Under the pieces are notes generated by a model. The model was not told the origin of the DNA, did not search any database, and saw only the letters and a list, made by a program, of their open reading frames with translations. The position numbers were made by a program, and so were the translations under genes. A stretch of 39,461 nucleotides of DNA from Verrucomicrobiota bacterium. Lineage in GTDB: Bacteria; Verrucomicrobiota; Verrucomicrobiia; Chthoniobacterales; Terrimicrobiaceae. This document shows positions 17,003 through 25,749 of the stretch, piece by piece (position 1 is the stretch's first letter; the number at the start of each line of letters is the position of its first letter). The stretch is taken from the NCBI GenBank assembly GCA_017305195.1, contig JAFKMU010000070.1, forward strand, positions 1-39,461. Reading direction: 5' to 3'.

Positions 17003-18166
17003 TCAGCAGATCTCAAGGTAATCGCGGTCGGGCAAGGATGGGAACGGTTTGGAGATGGTCGTCTGATACCAATAAGCAACGGAGGCAATATCGTCCTGTA
17101 AAGCTAGGTAACGACCTTGTCCCCGCCATCCCAGTGCTTGAATTGTGACTTTGAGATCTTTCTCAAAGCGGATCGGATCCACGATATGCCAGCGATACAT
17201 GCCAAACCGCTGCTGGGAGTTGTAGACACCATCCGGCCGGATCACCTGCGGCAGCCCGGCGTAGGGCGTCGTGTATTCCTGGTATTGTTTGGTGTCCTGA
17301 TTTTCAAAATTATACGACCCGCAGAAATAATCCTCCGTGCCGGTCCCGCAAATTGTGGGAAATTCATCGTCCCCATCCATGAAGAACTTGATCTCGCCTT
17401 CGCCCCACCAACCGTTGTTGTTGACTCCCCACGCCATGTAGGTGCCCACGTACTGACCTTTGCCCTCAATACCATCGACGATCGTGTAGACCTCCTTGTA
17501 GGGAATAGGATTTACCCTGCGGAATTGCGCGTGAAAATATCCGGCGTCCTCCGGTACCTCCTCGAGCGAGTAGTTAATCTGGTAGAACAAGGTCATGTTC
17601 TCAAGCCCGATATTTTCGAAGGTGATGCGACATTTCCGTTTGAAGGGCATCGGCCAGTAACAATTGAAGGCACTGCCGGGATTCACGCACACGGCCAGCG
17701 ACGAAATCTGTGCGAACTTATTCCAACCACAGGCGAAAAAGTCCCCGACCGGGCACTCGACGGACGGCGTCTCGGCACCGTCCCAATAGATGCGAATGAT
17801 CGAGTGGCGCCAATGACCGGTAGGCGTCATCCAGATTTGCTGGATCACGCCGGGACCGTCGACGTCCATCAGCGTCGTAGTCTCCCCTGCTTTGACGCAA
17901 ATAAGGGGACGAACCTTCCAGCCTCTGCCGAGATCGCGGGAACAGCTATGGGGAGCCCAATTCTGGCCGATGCGTTCGACCTCGGGCTGGGGAGGGCCGG
18001 AGTGCTCCGCCATGCCTCCTTTACCTTTTTCGCCATAGACATTCTCTGGCGAAATCGAGCGGGTTTGAGCTTTGGCGACAAGCGGGAGACTGGAGAGGGA
18101 AAGACCGAAGGAATTCATAAGAAAGGATGAACGAAAAGCAGCTTGCATCGTCCGTTCGCGCTTCAC
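17003..18166 (-). CDS. GH172 (DUF2961) family glycoside hydrolase
   Basis: A 387-residue exported protein. Several ATGs (18166, 18148, 18118) precede the hydrophobic signal segment FGLSLSSLPLVAKA. The body shows DUF2961 hallmarks: GPGVIQQIWMTP, RIYWDGAETPSVECPVGDFFACG, YWPMPFKRKCRITFEN, WGEGEIKFFMDGD and GTGTEDYFCGSYNF. The last two blocks carry the acidic residues expected to be catalytic in GH172. Characterised members act on fructofuranosyl or D-arabinofuranosyl linkages and assemble as trimers of double jelly rolls. It is predicted to be periplasmic or extracellular. It is divergent from an AraC regulator that starts 41 bp away, which probably controls it. The substrate is not determined. 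Confidence 0.82.
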   Translation of the reverse strand: MKRERTMQAAFRSSFLMNSFGLSLSSLPLVAKAQTRSISPENVYGEKGKGGMAEHSGPPQPEVERIGQNWAPHSCSRDLGRGWKVRPLICVKAGETTTLMDVDGPGVIQQIWMTPTGHWRHSIIRIYWDGAETPSVECPVGDFFACGWNKFAQISSLAVCVNPGSAFNCYWPMPFKRKCRITFENIGLENMTLFYQINYSLEEVPEDAGYFHAQFRRVNPIPYKEVYTIVDGIEGKGQYVGTYMAWGVNNNGWWGEGEIKFFMDGDDEFPTICGTGTEDYFCGSYNFENQDTKQYQEYTTPYAGLPQVIRPDGVYNSQQRFGMYRWHIVDPIRFEKDLKVTIQALGWRGQGRYLALQDDIASVAYWYQTTISKPFPSLPDRDYLEIC

Positions 18167-18207
18167 AATGGACTTTCCGAGGGAACATTTGTACTATCTT
18201 AGGATTC

Positions 18208-19005
18208 ATGTCGGCAGTGGTTCGTTTTTTCGCCCGATCGCCGCTCTTGGGAGCGCGGTTTCGTCCGCGCGCTTACGGCCTTCGCGAAGCCATGCGGCCA
18301 GGGTTCGTCAACCGACCGTGCGGGACGGGCGATTATTTAATTATGTATTTTCACAACCCTGTCCGTGCCGGATGTTCAACCGCAGCGAAATGGGTCGGTC
18401 CTCAGACGCTGTATATCTGGGCGCCGGACGATCATCAGTTCTATGGAAATGAGCGGCGACGGTACGTTCATTCATGGCTGCATTGTGACGGGTCGGCGGT
18501 CAAACGCTGGCTCGGTCCTTTTTTAAGAAAACCGCTGATTCTGAATTCGCCTCAGTCGTTTTTGTCTTTCCTTTCGGCGCTGCACGAGGAACTCGCAGCG
18601 CATCAAGCTCCCGACGAAATCATCGCGGAGAATCTATTCGAAAACTGGGTTCGTGACCTTGAGCGCGAACTGGCAGGCATCCAGCGACCGCCGGCGCGGC
18701 TGGCTGTAGTGAGGGAGTTCATGGATACCCACTATGACAGGCCTCTGGCACTGGAGGACCTCGCGCACATGGCGAACTGGTCTGCAGCCCATTTTTCCGA
18801 GGAGTTTCGCCGGCATTTCGGGGTTGCTCCTATCGCCTACCTCATTCGCCAGCGCATGAATCATGCGCACTACCTGCTCCGAGATGTGACACTCACGGTG
18901 GCGGAGGTCGCGTTGAGAGTGGGATATGAGGATCTTTATCATTTCTCCAAGCTCTTCAAGCGACACTGTGGCATCTCACCAGGCGCTGTCCGGGCAAAGG
19001 GATAG
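18208..19005 (+). CDS. AraC-family transcriptional regulator
   Basis: 265 residues from ATG 18208, preceded by AGGATTC. The longer frame from 18127 would overlap the divergent GH172 gene, so I prefer the inner start. The N-terminal half (about 1-150) looks like a small-molecule-sensing cupin-like domain (LYIWAPDDHQFYG, HSWLHCDG). The C-terminal ~100 residues hold the two helix-turn-helix motifs of AraC/XylS proteins: LALEDLAHMANWSAAHFSEE with FRRHFGVAPIAYL, then TVAEVALRVGYEDLYHFSKL with FKRHCGISP. It very likely senses a sugar and regulates GH172 across the 41-bp shared intergenic region, and possibly neighbouring genes. Confidence 0.85.
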   Translation: MSAVVRFFARSPLLGARFRPRAYGLREAMRPGFVNRPCGTGDYLIMYFHNPVRAGCSTAAKWVGPQTLYIWAPDDHQFYGNERRRYVHSWLHCDGSAVKRWLGPFLRKPLILNSPQSFLSFLSALHEELAAHQAPDEIIAENLFENWVRDLERELAGIQRPPARLAVVREFMDTHYDRPLALEDLAHMANWSAAHFSEEFRRHFGVAPIAYLIRQRMNHAHYLLRDVTLTVAEVALRVGYEDLYHFSKLFKRHCGISPGAVRAKG

Positions 19006-19198
19006 TTGCCGCGCGAGGACGATGCGCCGGTTGCCTCTCCCGGAGGCCATCGGACTAATACACTTCATCTTGCTGCGGGACGCTTTGCGTCTGGAGATTG
19101 ATGGTTGTATGGATCCGGTACGATTCTCCGCTCTCATTGACAGCGAGGTTCTCTCATGTCATTTATTCTGAATCCCCCGCCGTTTCCGAAGAGCTGTT

Positions 19199-20227
19199 AT
19201 GCGAGATTGGACCAAACTTTTTCGATCCAAGAAAAACGTGATGCATTGGAACGCCAATATGGCGGAATCTCTCGCTCACTGTCTTTCACTGGAAATTGCA
19301 GGATGGCATTTTCGCTGCGTGGAGTGTCACATTTCCACCGGCACGTATCCCACAGGCCACTTCTGCAACTGGCATTCTCACAATCAGTATCAAATCGAGA
19401 TCGCGGTTTCCGGCGCGTTCGAATTTGACTCAACAGACGCCGCGAGCGGAAAGGTCGTTCTTCGTTCAGGAGAGGCCCTCCTTATTCCCTGGAAGTATGC
19501 GCATCGTTTCAGGTGCGTTAAAACGGGTGTAATGATCGGTATCTCGCTAGAGCTTATCCCGACGCCTGAATCGCTCCGCCAGAATGGATGGTTGATTACC
19601 AGTTTTCGGAAAACCAACAGCGCTGAGGTGAAGCAGCGTACCTACGATCTTCTCCATTCCGGGCTACTGGAGGAGGAGTCTGCGTTAAGCGCCCGGATCA
19701 ATGCATCCCAGCTCTTCTTGCTACTCGCCGCGATTGCGAGGAAGACCATGCCGCTACCAGTAAACGGAACGGCCAAGGCTGAGAGCCGGGCTACGGAAGC
19801 TCGCGGTCGCGAAGTTATCGGAAAGATCGTGAAACTGCTTGGCGACAATCTCGGGGCGGATGTCAGCCTCGCGCAGATGTCCAAGGAGATCGGGCTAAGC
19901 TCCCGTCAAATCCACCGCCTTTTCGTCCGCCATGTCGGAAAGAGCCTTCACGATTACCTGCTCGAGCTTCGCCTTGAGGAAGCGCGAAAGATGATTGGAA
20001 CGCGAAACTCGGAACTCCAGATCAAGGAGATCGCTTTCGCCTGCGGCTTCAATTCACTCTCCTATTTTTGCACCGCGTTCAAGCGTTTCTACGGAGTTAC
20101 ACCGAGTTCCCTCCTCCTGCCGAATGTTGCCCTCAAATCCGGTACGACGTATCGACTATTCGACAGTCATGAGGAAGCCGTCGCTTCCGAGGTGTCGATT
20201 CGAACCAGGAAGCCGCCTGCAAGATAG
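19199..20227 (+). CDS. AraC-family transcriptional regulator with N-terminal cupin
   Basis: 342 residues. The N-terminal AraC-binding cupin (about 35-130) has HFCNWHSHNQYQIEIAVSG and a beta-strand pair ending LLIPWKYAHRFRC, the usual effector-binding barrel. The C-terminal domain (about 215-315) contains the two AraC HTH motifs: SLAQMSKEIGLSSRQIHRLF and IKEIAFACGFNSLSYFCTAF, with KRFYGVTPS closing. A ~30-residue polar tail follows. It lies 193 bp after the first AraC gene in the same orientation but is only distantly related to it, so a tandem duplication is unlikely. Targets are unknown. The GH172 gene or the minus-strand locus downstream are candidates. Confidence 0.85.
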   Translation: MRDWTKLFRSKKNVMHWNANMAESLAHCLSLEIAGWHFRCVECHISTGTYPTGHFCNWHSHNQYQIEIAVSGAFEFDSTDAASGKVVLRSGEALLIPWKYAHRFRCVKTGVMIGISLELIPTPESLRQNGWLITSFRKTNSAEVKQRTYDLLHSGLLEEESALSARINASQLFLLLAAIARKTMPLPVNGTAKAESRATEARGREVIGKIVKLLGDNLGADVSLAQMSKEIGLSSRQIHRLFVRHVGKSLHDYLLELRLEEARKMIGTRNSELQIKEIAFACGFNSLSYFCTAFKRFYGVTPSSLLLPNVALKSGTTYRLFDSHEEAVASEVSIRTRKPPAR

Positions 20228-20454
20228 CTAGTGCATCATCCGATAAGACTCCGCAGAGAGGGTGAAAGGGCTGTGGCGAAAAAACCTTTTAGCGCCGTTA
20301 AAAGCTTCACGCACGTGCGGCCAGAGCCCACATTGATGCCAGAAGAGTGTAGGGAACCAGCCTTTTGTGAAACAAGCTCGGCGAAACCACCTCCCAACCA
20401 TCTCCGCTCGCAGCAAGAAACAAAACAAGGATTCCAGAACACGCGAAACGGCCA

Positions 20455-21090
20455 CTAATTTTCTAGAATGATAGCACGAAAGGCGGAAATTTCCTTCGGT
20501 GTTATGCCGATTTCGTGAAGATAAGCTTCGATTTTTTCATGAAGCGGAGCAGAAGGGGCGCCAAAGTGATCGAACCCGCCAGCCAGGTCGTCGAAGTTCT
20601 CGTATTTGAAGTAGCTGTTGGCGGTAATCTCCCAATCCTTTTCGAGCTCATCCGCGGGCACCCCCAGCACACCGTTCAGCACGTAGGCTAGCGCGCCAGT
20701 GCGATCGGCTCCCGAGATGCAATGCGCGACAATGGGATAGTTGGCGGGGTCGCAAAAGACGCGAAAGTTCTTCGCCATCATTTCCGGCCCCGCGCCGGTG
20801 CAGGTCCCGGGCTTTCCAAAACCGAAGATCGCCTTGTAGGCGCTGGAGGAATGGTGAATCCATTTCACCATCGGCACCGCCGGCGATTCGTTCATGGAGG
20901 CAACCTCCGCAGGTCCCCGCAGATCCAGGTCTGTTTTCCATTGGAGGACGTTATTGATGTAGGCGACGGCGGCGGGCGTCAGCTTGGTGTCTCCGATGCG
21001 AAAATCCTCGATGCGTTCCTTTTTCCACTTGGTCCGGTCCCAGTCGAAATCCGGACGCCGCAACCCTTCGCTGCGCGGTATCGACATCTT
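20455..21090 (-). pseudogene. Tyrosine phosphatase (Y_phosphatase3-like), 5'-truncated
   Basis: The C-terminal ~210 residues are a recognisable protein tyrosine phosphatase: a strand LQWKTDLDLRGPAEV, then YPIVAHCISGADRTGALAYV with the HCxxGxxRTG P-loop cysteine and arginine, and a helical tail. Homology begins at IPRSEGLRRPDF, which matches the YRS.gL segment that normally follows an NVRDLGGW-type N-terminus. That N-terminal ~50 residues is absent. The frame stays open upstream to 21444 but encodes low-complexity non-homologous sequence and would overlap the acetylesterase gene. A start at ATG 21090 is possible. It is most likely a gene truncated by a rearrangement near 21080-21090, beyond which an unrelated frame on the other strand appears. 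Confidence 0.55.
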
Positions 21091-21102
21091 GACCTGGCAC
21101 AC

Positions 21103-21241
21103 GATGGGCGTCTCCAAATACGCACGCCTCGGACGGCCTCCCGACCCGAGGCTGCCCAGGGAAAACGTCCCCGAATCCGTCAAGGACCGCCTCCGCGCCT
21201 TCTTCGCCTCGCAGAACTGCAGGAAAGTACGGGTGCTGTGA
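21103..21241 (+). pseudogene. Unidentified gene fragment opposite the truncated phosphatase
   Basis: On the plus strand a 45-residue frame reads MGVSKYARLGRPPDPRLPRE and continues with a charged helix-like stretch VPESVKDRLRAFFASQNCRK to a TGA at 21241. Composition and codon use look coding, unlike the minus-strand frame over the same bases. It may extend a few codons left (IDILTWHT) to about 21080, exactly where phosphatase homology stops. I do not recognise the family. I interpret it as a fragment of another gene brought here by rearrangement, or a small intact gene. Confidence 0.35.
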
Positions 21242-21289
21242 GGAAAACGTTGACCGTCTGCGTCACCGGACGCTCCGACGGGCGGAGGG

Positions 21290-22936
21290 CTACCGCCAGT
21301 CGTCCGTACGGAAGGGTGAGGCGGGAAGCCCCTCTTTGTTGTAAAGATTGCAGCGCGGAGAGTTTGCCCAGCCATAGCGGGCGGCAAGGGGGTGCGGCAC
21401 GGCGGGGCTGGAAACAATGACACTGTCACCTTCGATGGTGGCATCGGCTTCGTACCACTTTTTGTCCTCTCCGGCGAGAAAGAAGCCTATCAATTTGTCG
21501 CCCGTCGGAGCTTGCGCTTCGGGAGCAGCTCCCGGTACCTGCCCCACGGTGAGGCCGCTTCCGGTTTCGCCAAACCTTACTTTAACTTTGCCATCGACAA
21601 CGGAAAAATCTTCATAGACGGGTCCGGAGGCGTTGATGTCTTCGCCATAGGCGAGCTTGCGGGCAATCACCGAAAGACGCTGGCCGACGGGCAACTTGCG
21701 GGCAGGGTGAATGTCTTTGGGATTGCCGACGTCAATCGTGACCGCCATCCCTGTATGAGGAACTACTTTTAGCGTCAAAAACTGTGCCTCGCGGAGGTAG
21801 GGCCAACCGCTCTTTGCAACAGGCTCGGAATCCGGCCCATAATCCGGCAGTTGAACGAAGAGGAACGGCAAGTCCTCCTCGTTCCAGAGTGTGCGCCAGT
21901 CGGTTATCAGTCGGGGGAGCAGTATGCGGTATTCCAGTCCATTCCCCCCATCGGATTCGCCCTGATACCAAATAAAACCGCGCAGGGCGTAGGGCACGAG
22001 CGGAGCAATCATTCCGTTAAAAATCACCGTGGGCGTCACCGGACGCTTCGACGGGCCCGGCAATCCCATCGGGTCGGGGTTGATTGGGTCGGGGCGTTCA
22101 GGCAGGGGCCTTTTACCGTCGGTCCGTCCGGCAGCTACCTCCGCATCATATTTTTTTAACGCCGCATTGAAGGCAGGTTCAACTTCCTGTTTCCAAATTC
22201 GCAAATCCTCCAGGTAGTCGGTCGCAAGATTAGGGTTGCTCTTCACATTTTCATGTTCGGCGAGCGCGCTCTTCCATTCCGCAAGTTGCTTGGCGAGCGG
22301 GGGGTTGCGACGAAAGCCCGCGAGGCTGATCCAAGGTTGAATGGGCGCGCCTCCCCATGAAGCCTGGATCACGGCGACGGGAATGTTTTGCGTACGCCGG
22401 ATTTCGCGGGCAAAAAAATAGGCCACGGCGGATAAACCCCGCGTGGTGATGGGATTGGAGACTTCCCATTTTCCCTGGAGGTCTCCTTGCGGCTCGGCTG
22501 CGACTTTTTTGGCGACAGTAAAGAAGCGGAGTTGCGAGTCGTCGGCGCGGGCGAGAACTTGACTGGCGTCTGGGAGGGAAATCACGGGGTAGGCCATATT
22601 CGACTGACCCGCAGCGAGCCACACATCGCCGACGAGCACGTCACGGAATTGCATAGACCCAGAGGCGGACTTCACCTCCAACACTCTCGATTCCGAACTG
22701 GCGGGAAGAGGTGCAAGCCGGACGTTCCAGTAGCCGGCGGCGTCAGCAGTCGTCACTTTGCTTTGCCCGGCAAACTCGACGGTCACGGTTGTTCCGGCAT
22801 CGGCCGTTCCCCAGATCGGCACCTCCGTTTCCCGCTGAAGCACCATGCCATCGGCAAAAAGGCTGTTGAGAGCAACTTCGGCACCCGCAGGCAATGCTAA
22901 GAGAACGAGCGAAAGCGTTAAGAGAACGAGTTTCAT
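21290..22936 (-). CDS. Sialate O-acetylesterase-like carbohydrate esterase
   Basis: A 548-residue exported protein with a signal peptide at 1-19 (ALPAGAE). An N-terminal beta-sandwich (about 20-100) leads to the SGNH/SASA esterase domain. Catalytic Ser112 is in the LAAGQSNMAYP block, the oxyanion-hole region is GFIWYQGESDGG, and the Asp/His pair is in VTIDVGNPKDIHP. The C-terminal strand motif GLPASPFRTDDW is shared with the paralogue at 30791-32854. It removes acetyl groups from sugars. In Verrucomicrobia and Bacteroidetes such enzymes usually serve acetylated plant or algal glycans rather than sialic acid. It is the only clearly intact gene between 20.4 and 24.5 kb. An unrelated-looking 23-base near-repeat occurs inside it at 22034-22056. 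Confidence 0.85.
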   Translation of the reverse strand: MKLVLLTLSLVLLALPAGAEVALNSLFADGMVLQRETEVPIWGTADAGTTVTVEFAGQSKVTTADAAGYWNVRLAPLPASSESRVLEVKSASGSMQFRDVLVGDVWLAAGQSNMAYPVISLPDASQVLARADDSQLRFFTVAKKVAAEPQGDLQGKWEVSNPITTRGLSAVAYFFAREIRRTQNIPVAVIQASWGGAPIQPWISLAGFRRNPPLAKQLAEWKSALAEHENVKSNPNLATDYLEDLRIWKQEVEPAFNAALKKYDAEVAAGRTDGKRPLPERPDPINPDPMGLPGPSKRPVTPTVIFNGMIAPLVPYALRGFIWYQGESDGGNGLEYRILLPRLITDWRTLWNEEDLPFLFVQLPDYGPDSEPVAKSGWPYLREAQFLTLKVVPHTGMAVTIDVGNPKDIHPARKLPVGQRLSVIARKLAYGEDINASGPVYEDFSVVDGKVKVRFGETGSGLTVGQVPGAAPEAQAPTGDKLIGFFLAGEDKKWYEADATIEGDSVIVSSPAVPHPLAARYGWANSPRCNLYNKEGLPASPFRTDDWR

Positions 22937-23014
22937 AAGATGGTCACGGCGAAATGGGAGAGGAACGCAAAGAGAAGAGAATTCGCCAAAAGGAATCGCA
23001 AAAGTCTCGTTTGG

Positions 23015-23724
23015 CTATAAAGGCCTCGGGTATTCGTTGCAGAGAAAATACTCCCGTGGTTCATCCTCGACGATCTCGGGAAAACGCGAAGCCGGATCAA
23101 GAAAGACATTGTCATTCCAATCGTCACACACGCTGGAGACTTCGCCGCTGACGGTATAGCCGATTCCATCAATGCGCACACCGGTTCCTTCCTCCCCCCA
23201 GAATTGGTGAATCGTCCTCGGCGGGATACAGAGGCTTTCGCCGGGCTGGAGACGCACCCGTTCGCGCGGCCCGATGGTGCGCGAGATACCGTCCACAACA
23301 ATGCAAACCTCCGCCCAGACGGCGATCCATCGGGCTCGGTCGCGGTGAGCTCAACAATGATATTCCCCCCGGCACGACAGACGATGTCCTCGCGTTTTGA
23401 TTGGTGGTAATGCGCGGGAGCGCGCTGGCCTTCGGGATCAAGGATGAGTTTTTCCGCGTACGATTTCGGGTAACGCGAATCGGCAAGCCGACCGTTGCGC
23501 AGGGTGAACAGGCAGCGTCCGATCTCGTGGAACCGGCCCGAGCCGAAATCGGTGACGTCCCGCCCCAGCATGCAGTCGCGAATTTCGTCGCAGTCCGGTC
23601 CGGCATTCTGCCATTGGGCGACGGACCATCTGGAAAAAGCGGGAAGAGATATGCCGAAATGGCCAAATACCTCCCGGGCAAGAGCGATGCTGTGGTTAGC
23701 CTGGCTGCGAAGGACGGGTGGCAT
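23015..23724 (-). pseudogene. D-lyxose isomerase family gene, frameshifted
   Basis: A second copy of the isomerase at 7372-8136. The first frame (from ATG 23724) gives IRDCMLGRDVTDFGSGRFHE, CLFTLRNGRLADSRYPKSYA and APAHYHQSKREDI with the metal-ligand His/His/Glu. Homology then jumps to the other frame near 23300-23315 and continues VDGISRTIGPRERVRLQPGE, PPRTIHQFWGEEG and SSVCDDWNDNVF to a stop at 23015. One base is missing at a GC-rich TCTGGGCGG run. All metal ligands would be present if the frame were restored. Either a recent inactivating mutation or a sequencing/assembly error would explain it. Confidence 0.75.
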
Positions 23725-23827
23725 GGGAGTTTTTCGTGATACCGCAGCGGCTCCCGGTCTGGCGAATCCTGCCGCTTGCGCACGAAGGACATTGATTACG
23801 AAATTCTGCCGTCATGCCAAAAAACAA

Positions 23828-24560
23828 TTATGCGCCGGAGGTGTCCGATCCGCGGTTGATGAATGTAGGTGGCAGGCACAGCACTGAAGTTTTCCAATAC
23901 TCCGAAGGAGGGCTTCCGGTAATTTTTCTGAACAACTCGGAGAAGTACACCGGATCACTGAAGCCCACCCGGTAAGCGATCTCGGAAACACTTAGGATCG
24001 TGTCGTTGAGTAGGAGCTTCGCCCTGTCGATGCGCAGTCCACGCACGTACTTCAGGGGAGGAATGCCATATTCTGCACGGAATAGCCGGCAGAGATGCTC
24101 ATAGCTGTAGCGGGATTTTTCCAACATCCGCCGGATCGATGGGATGGGTTCTCCAGATTCTACCGCACTTCTCAGTTGCCTTCGCACCATGCTGGCGAGG
24201 TGGGGGGGCGTCTCTCCAGGCACGCCGTTCTCACGCGGTCGTCGAGCAGATGAATCAACAACTCCAAAAGTAACGGGCGACCCGCCAACTGCCCATGGAA
24301 GTCGCCGAAGTGGAGTTTTTCAAACAGGCGGGCGAAAAGATCGAAAGCCTGTTCAGGATTGGGAACATCCCCTTGAAAAATCTTCTCCGGCACGAAGTCC
24401 GGCGCTTTCCGCAATTCTTGCCGCCGGGGCTTTGCCGGATGATACGTCATGGCTGGAGCCCTTTGCCACGGGCCGGCATAGGCCCAGTCAAAAACAGAGT
24501 TGGACGGGAGTTTGAAGTCTCTGCCATTGCCCGCCCCACTGTTAAGATCCGGTCGACTAG
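23828..24560 (-). pseudogene. AraC-family regulator, frameshifted and 5'-truncated
   Basis: The downstream frame (to stop 23828) has both AraC HTH motifs: IPSIRRMLEKSRYSYEHLCR with LFRAEYGIPPLKYV, then LSVSEIAYRVGFSDPVYFSE with LFRKITGSPPSEYW. The upstream frame holds part of the sensor domain (EKIFQGDVPNPEQAFDLFAR, GRPLLLELLIHLLDDR). The frames join by a one-base shift near 24235-24242, in a GACGACCGCGTGAG context. Only about 100 residues of sensor are visible before the frame collides with the 3' end of the oxidoreductase gene, so the effector-binding cupin seems to be lost as well. It was presumably the local regulator of this minus-strand sugar locus. Confidence 0.65.
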
Positions 24561-25744
24561 ACCTTGGCAAAAGCCATCTCAAGCCCCTCAGTTTCGGAGA
24601 TCGCACTCCAATAAGGCCGAAGATCCTTGATCTCTCCTTCATCCATGGCCGCATCGATGCCAAATGCAGCTACGCAGGCAAGCATTCCGTCAAGAGCGCT
24701 GGCCAACGGTGCGTCGCCCCGGGTGAGGGTTCCCTCCAGACTCCGCGCCATCACTATGTCACCTCCGCCATGGCTGTCCGAGATGTTCATATCAATCACC
24801 TCCACCTCGGTATTCCATCCGATCTTTCGCCATTCGATCAGTCCGGTATACGCATTCGCACGCAGTGTGCCTTCCGTGCCGCAAAGATAAAAGCGGCGCT
24901 CGAGGATGGCGGCGTTGCAGTTGGTGTGGAACGTACCCCTGACGCCGCCGGAATATTGAATGATGGCGACTTGATTGTCGACAATGGTCGCTCCTTGGGA
25001 GAAGGGTGAGACAGAATGGGGATCCGGCCAAGCACTGTAGGGTATGGCCATCTCGGGGCCACGGCCGATCCTCTCGATCAACCCGGTATTTGCTTCGGTA
25101 AAGACATCGCGCCCTCCAAAGCTGGCTACTCTTAGAGGAAGCTCACCTGTGATCCAGTTCGCCAAGTCGAGATCGTGGCAACATTTTTCAAGAAGGTGCG
25201 TTCCGGCGCGATCGCGGTTCCGACGCCAGTTTCCAAAGATGTAACCGCCATGATTAAAGTCGAGCGTCTCATTGAATTCGAAGGAGATGAGTTTTCCAAT
25301 GGCTCCTTCAGCCATCAACTGCTTCACTCTTTGATAAAATGGCGAGTATCGAAGCACCAATCCGAAGCTGAAGATCCTGCCTGTTTCTTTTTCTGCCTGG
25401 CGCACACGCAGGCAATCCTCAAATCGCGTAGCCAATGGCTTTTCGCAGAAAACATTCTTTCCCGCTCGCATCGCTGAGACGGCCTGATCTGCATGGTGGC
25501 AGTTGGGTGATCCTATAAAAATCCACTCGATATCTGAATGCATGAGGTCTTCCTCGGAATCGAAAACCCTTACATCAGAGCCGAATTTCTCGTGCACGGC
25601 TCGTTGCGAAAGAGGATCAGGGTCGTGAACGCCCGCAATGACGATCGTTCCCTTGGATTCCTGAAGAAGGAGGGAGACAACATTACGCAGGCGTATTCCC
25701 GCGCCCAGGAGCCCGATCCTAACCGGGGAAGATGAACTTTTCAT
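24557..25744 (-). CDS. Gfo/Idh/MocA-family oxidoreductase
   Basis: 395 residues from ATG 25744, 5 bp past the stop of the sialidase-like gene. A TTG at 25753 is also in frame. The N-terminal Rossmann fold has VRIGLLGAGIRLRNVV (GxGxxx dinucleotide loop), and the EKP signature CEKPLAT lies after beta-5. The C-terminal domain has HLLEKCCHDLDLANWITGE with the His/Asp pair typical of the active site. Family members oxidise or epimerise sugars and cyclitols with NAD(P). No signal peptide is present, so it is cytoplasmic. Tight spacing with the upstream gene indicates an operon. The substrate is unknown. Confidence 0.88.
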   Translation of the reverse strand: MKSSSSPVRIGLLGAGIRLRNVVSLLLQESKGTIVIAGVHDPDPLSQRAVHEKFGSDVRVFDSEEDLMHSDIEWIFIGSPNCHHADQAVSAMRAGKNVFCEKPLATRFEDCLRVRQAEKETGRIFSFGLVLRYSPFYQRVKQLMAEGAIGKLISFEFNETLDFNHGGYIFGNWRRNRDRAGTHLLEKCCHDLDLANWITGELPLRVASFGGRDVFTEANTGLIERIGRGPEMAIPYSAWPDPHSVSPFSQGATIVDNQVAIIQYSGGVRGTFHTNCNAAILERRFYLCGTEGTLRANAYTGLIEWRKIGWNTEVEVIDMNISDSHGGGDIVMARSLEGTLTRGDAPLASALDGMLACVAAFGIDAAMDEGEIKDLRPYWSAISETEGLEMAFAKV

Positions 25745-25749
25745 AAAGC

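Noticed and set aside
17117..18130. 337-codon frame antisense to GH172
   Set aside because: Fully complementary to a conserved enzyme gene. Apparent openness follows from high GC content at codon position three.
20273..20302. Short A/T-rich inverted repeat CTTTTA...TAAAAG between convergent genes
   Set aside because: Only 6-base arms and no U-run, so too weak to call a terminator.
20722..21420. 232-codon plus-strand frame opposite the phosphatase and acetylesterase end
   Set aside because: Mostly antisense shadow with His/Arg-rich composition. Only a different frame at 21103-21241 looks coding.
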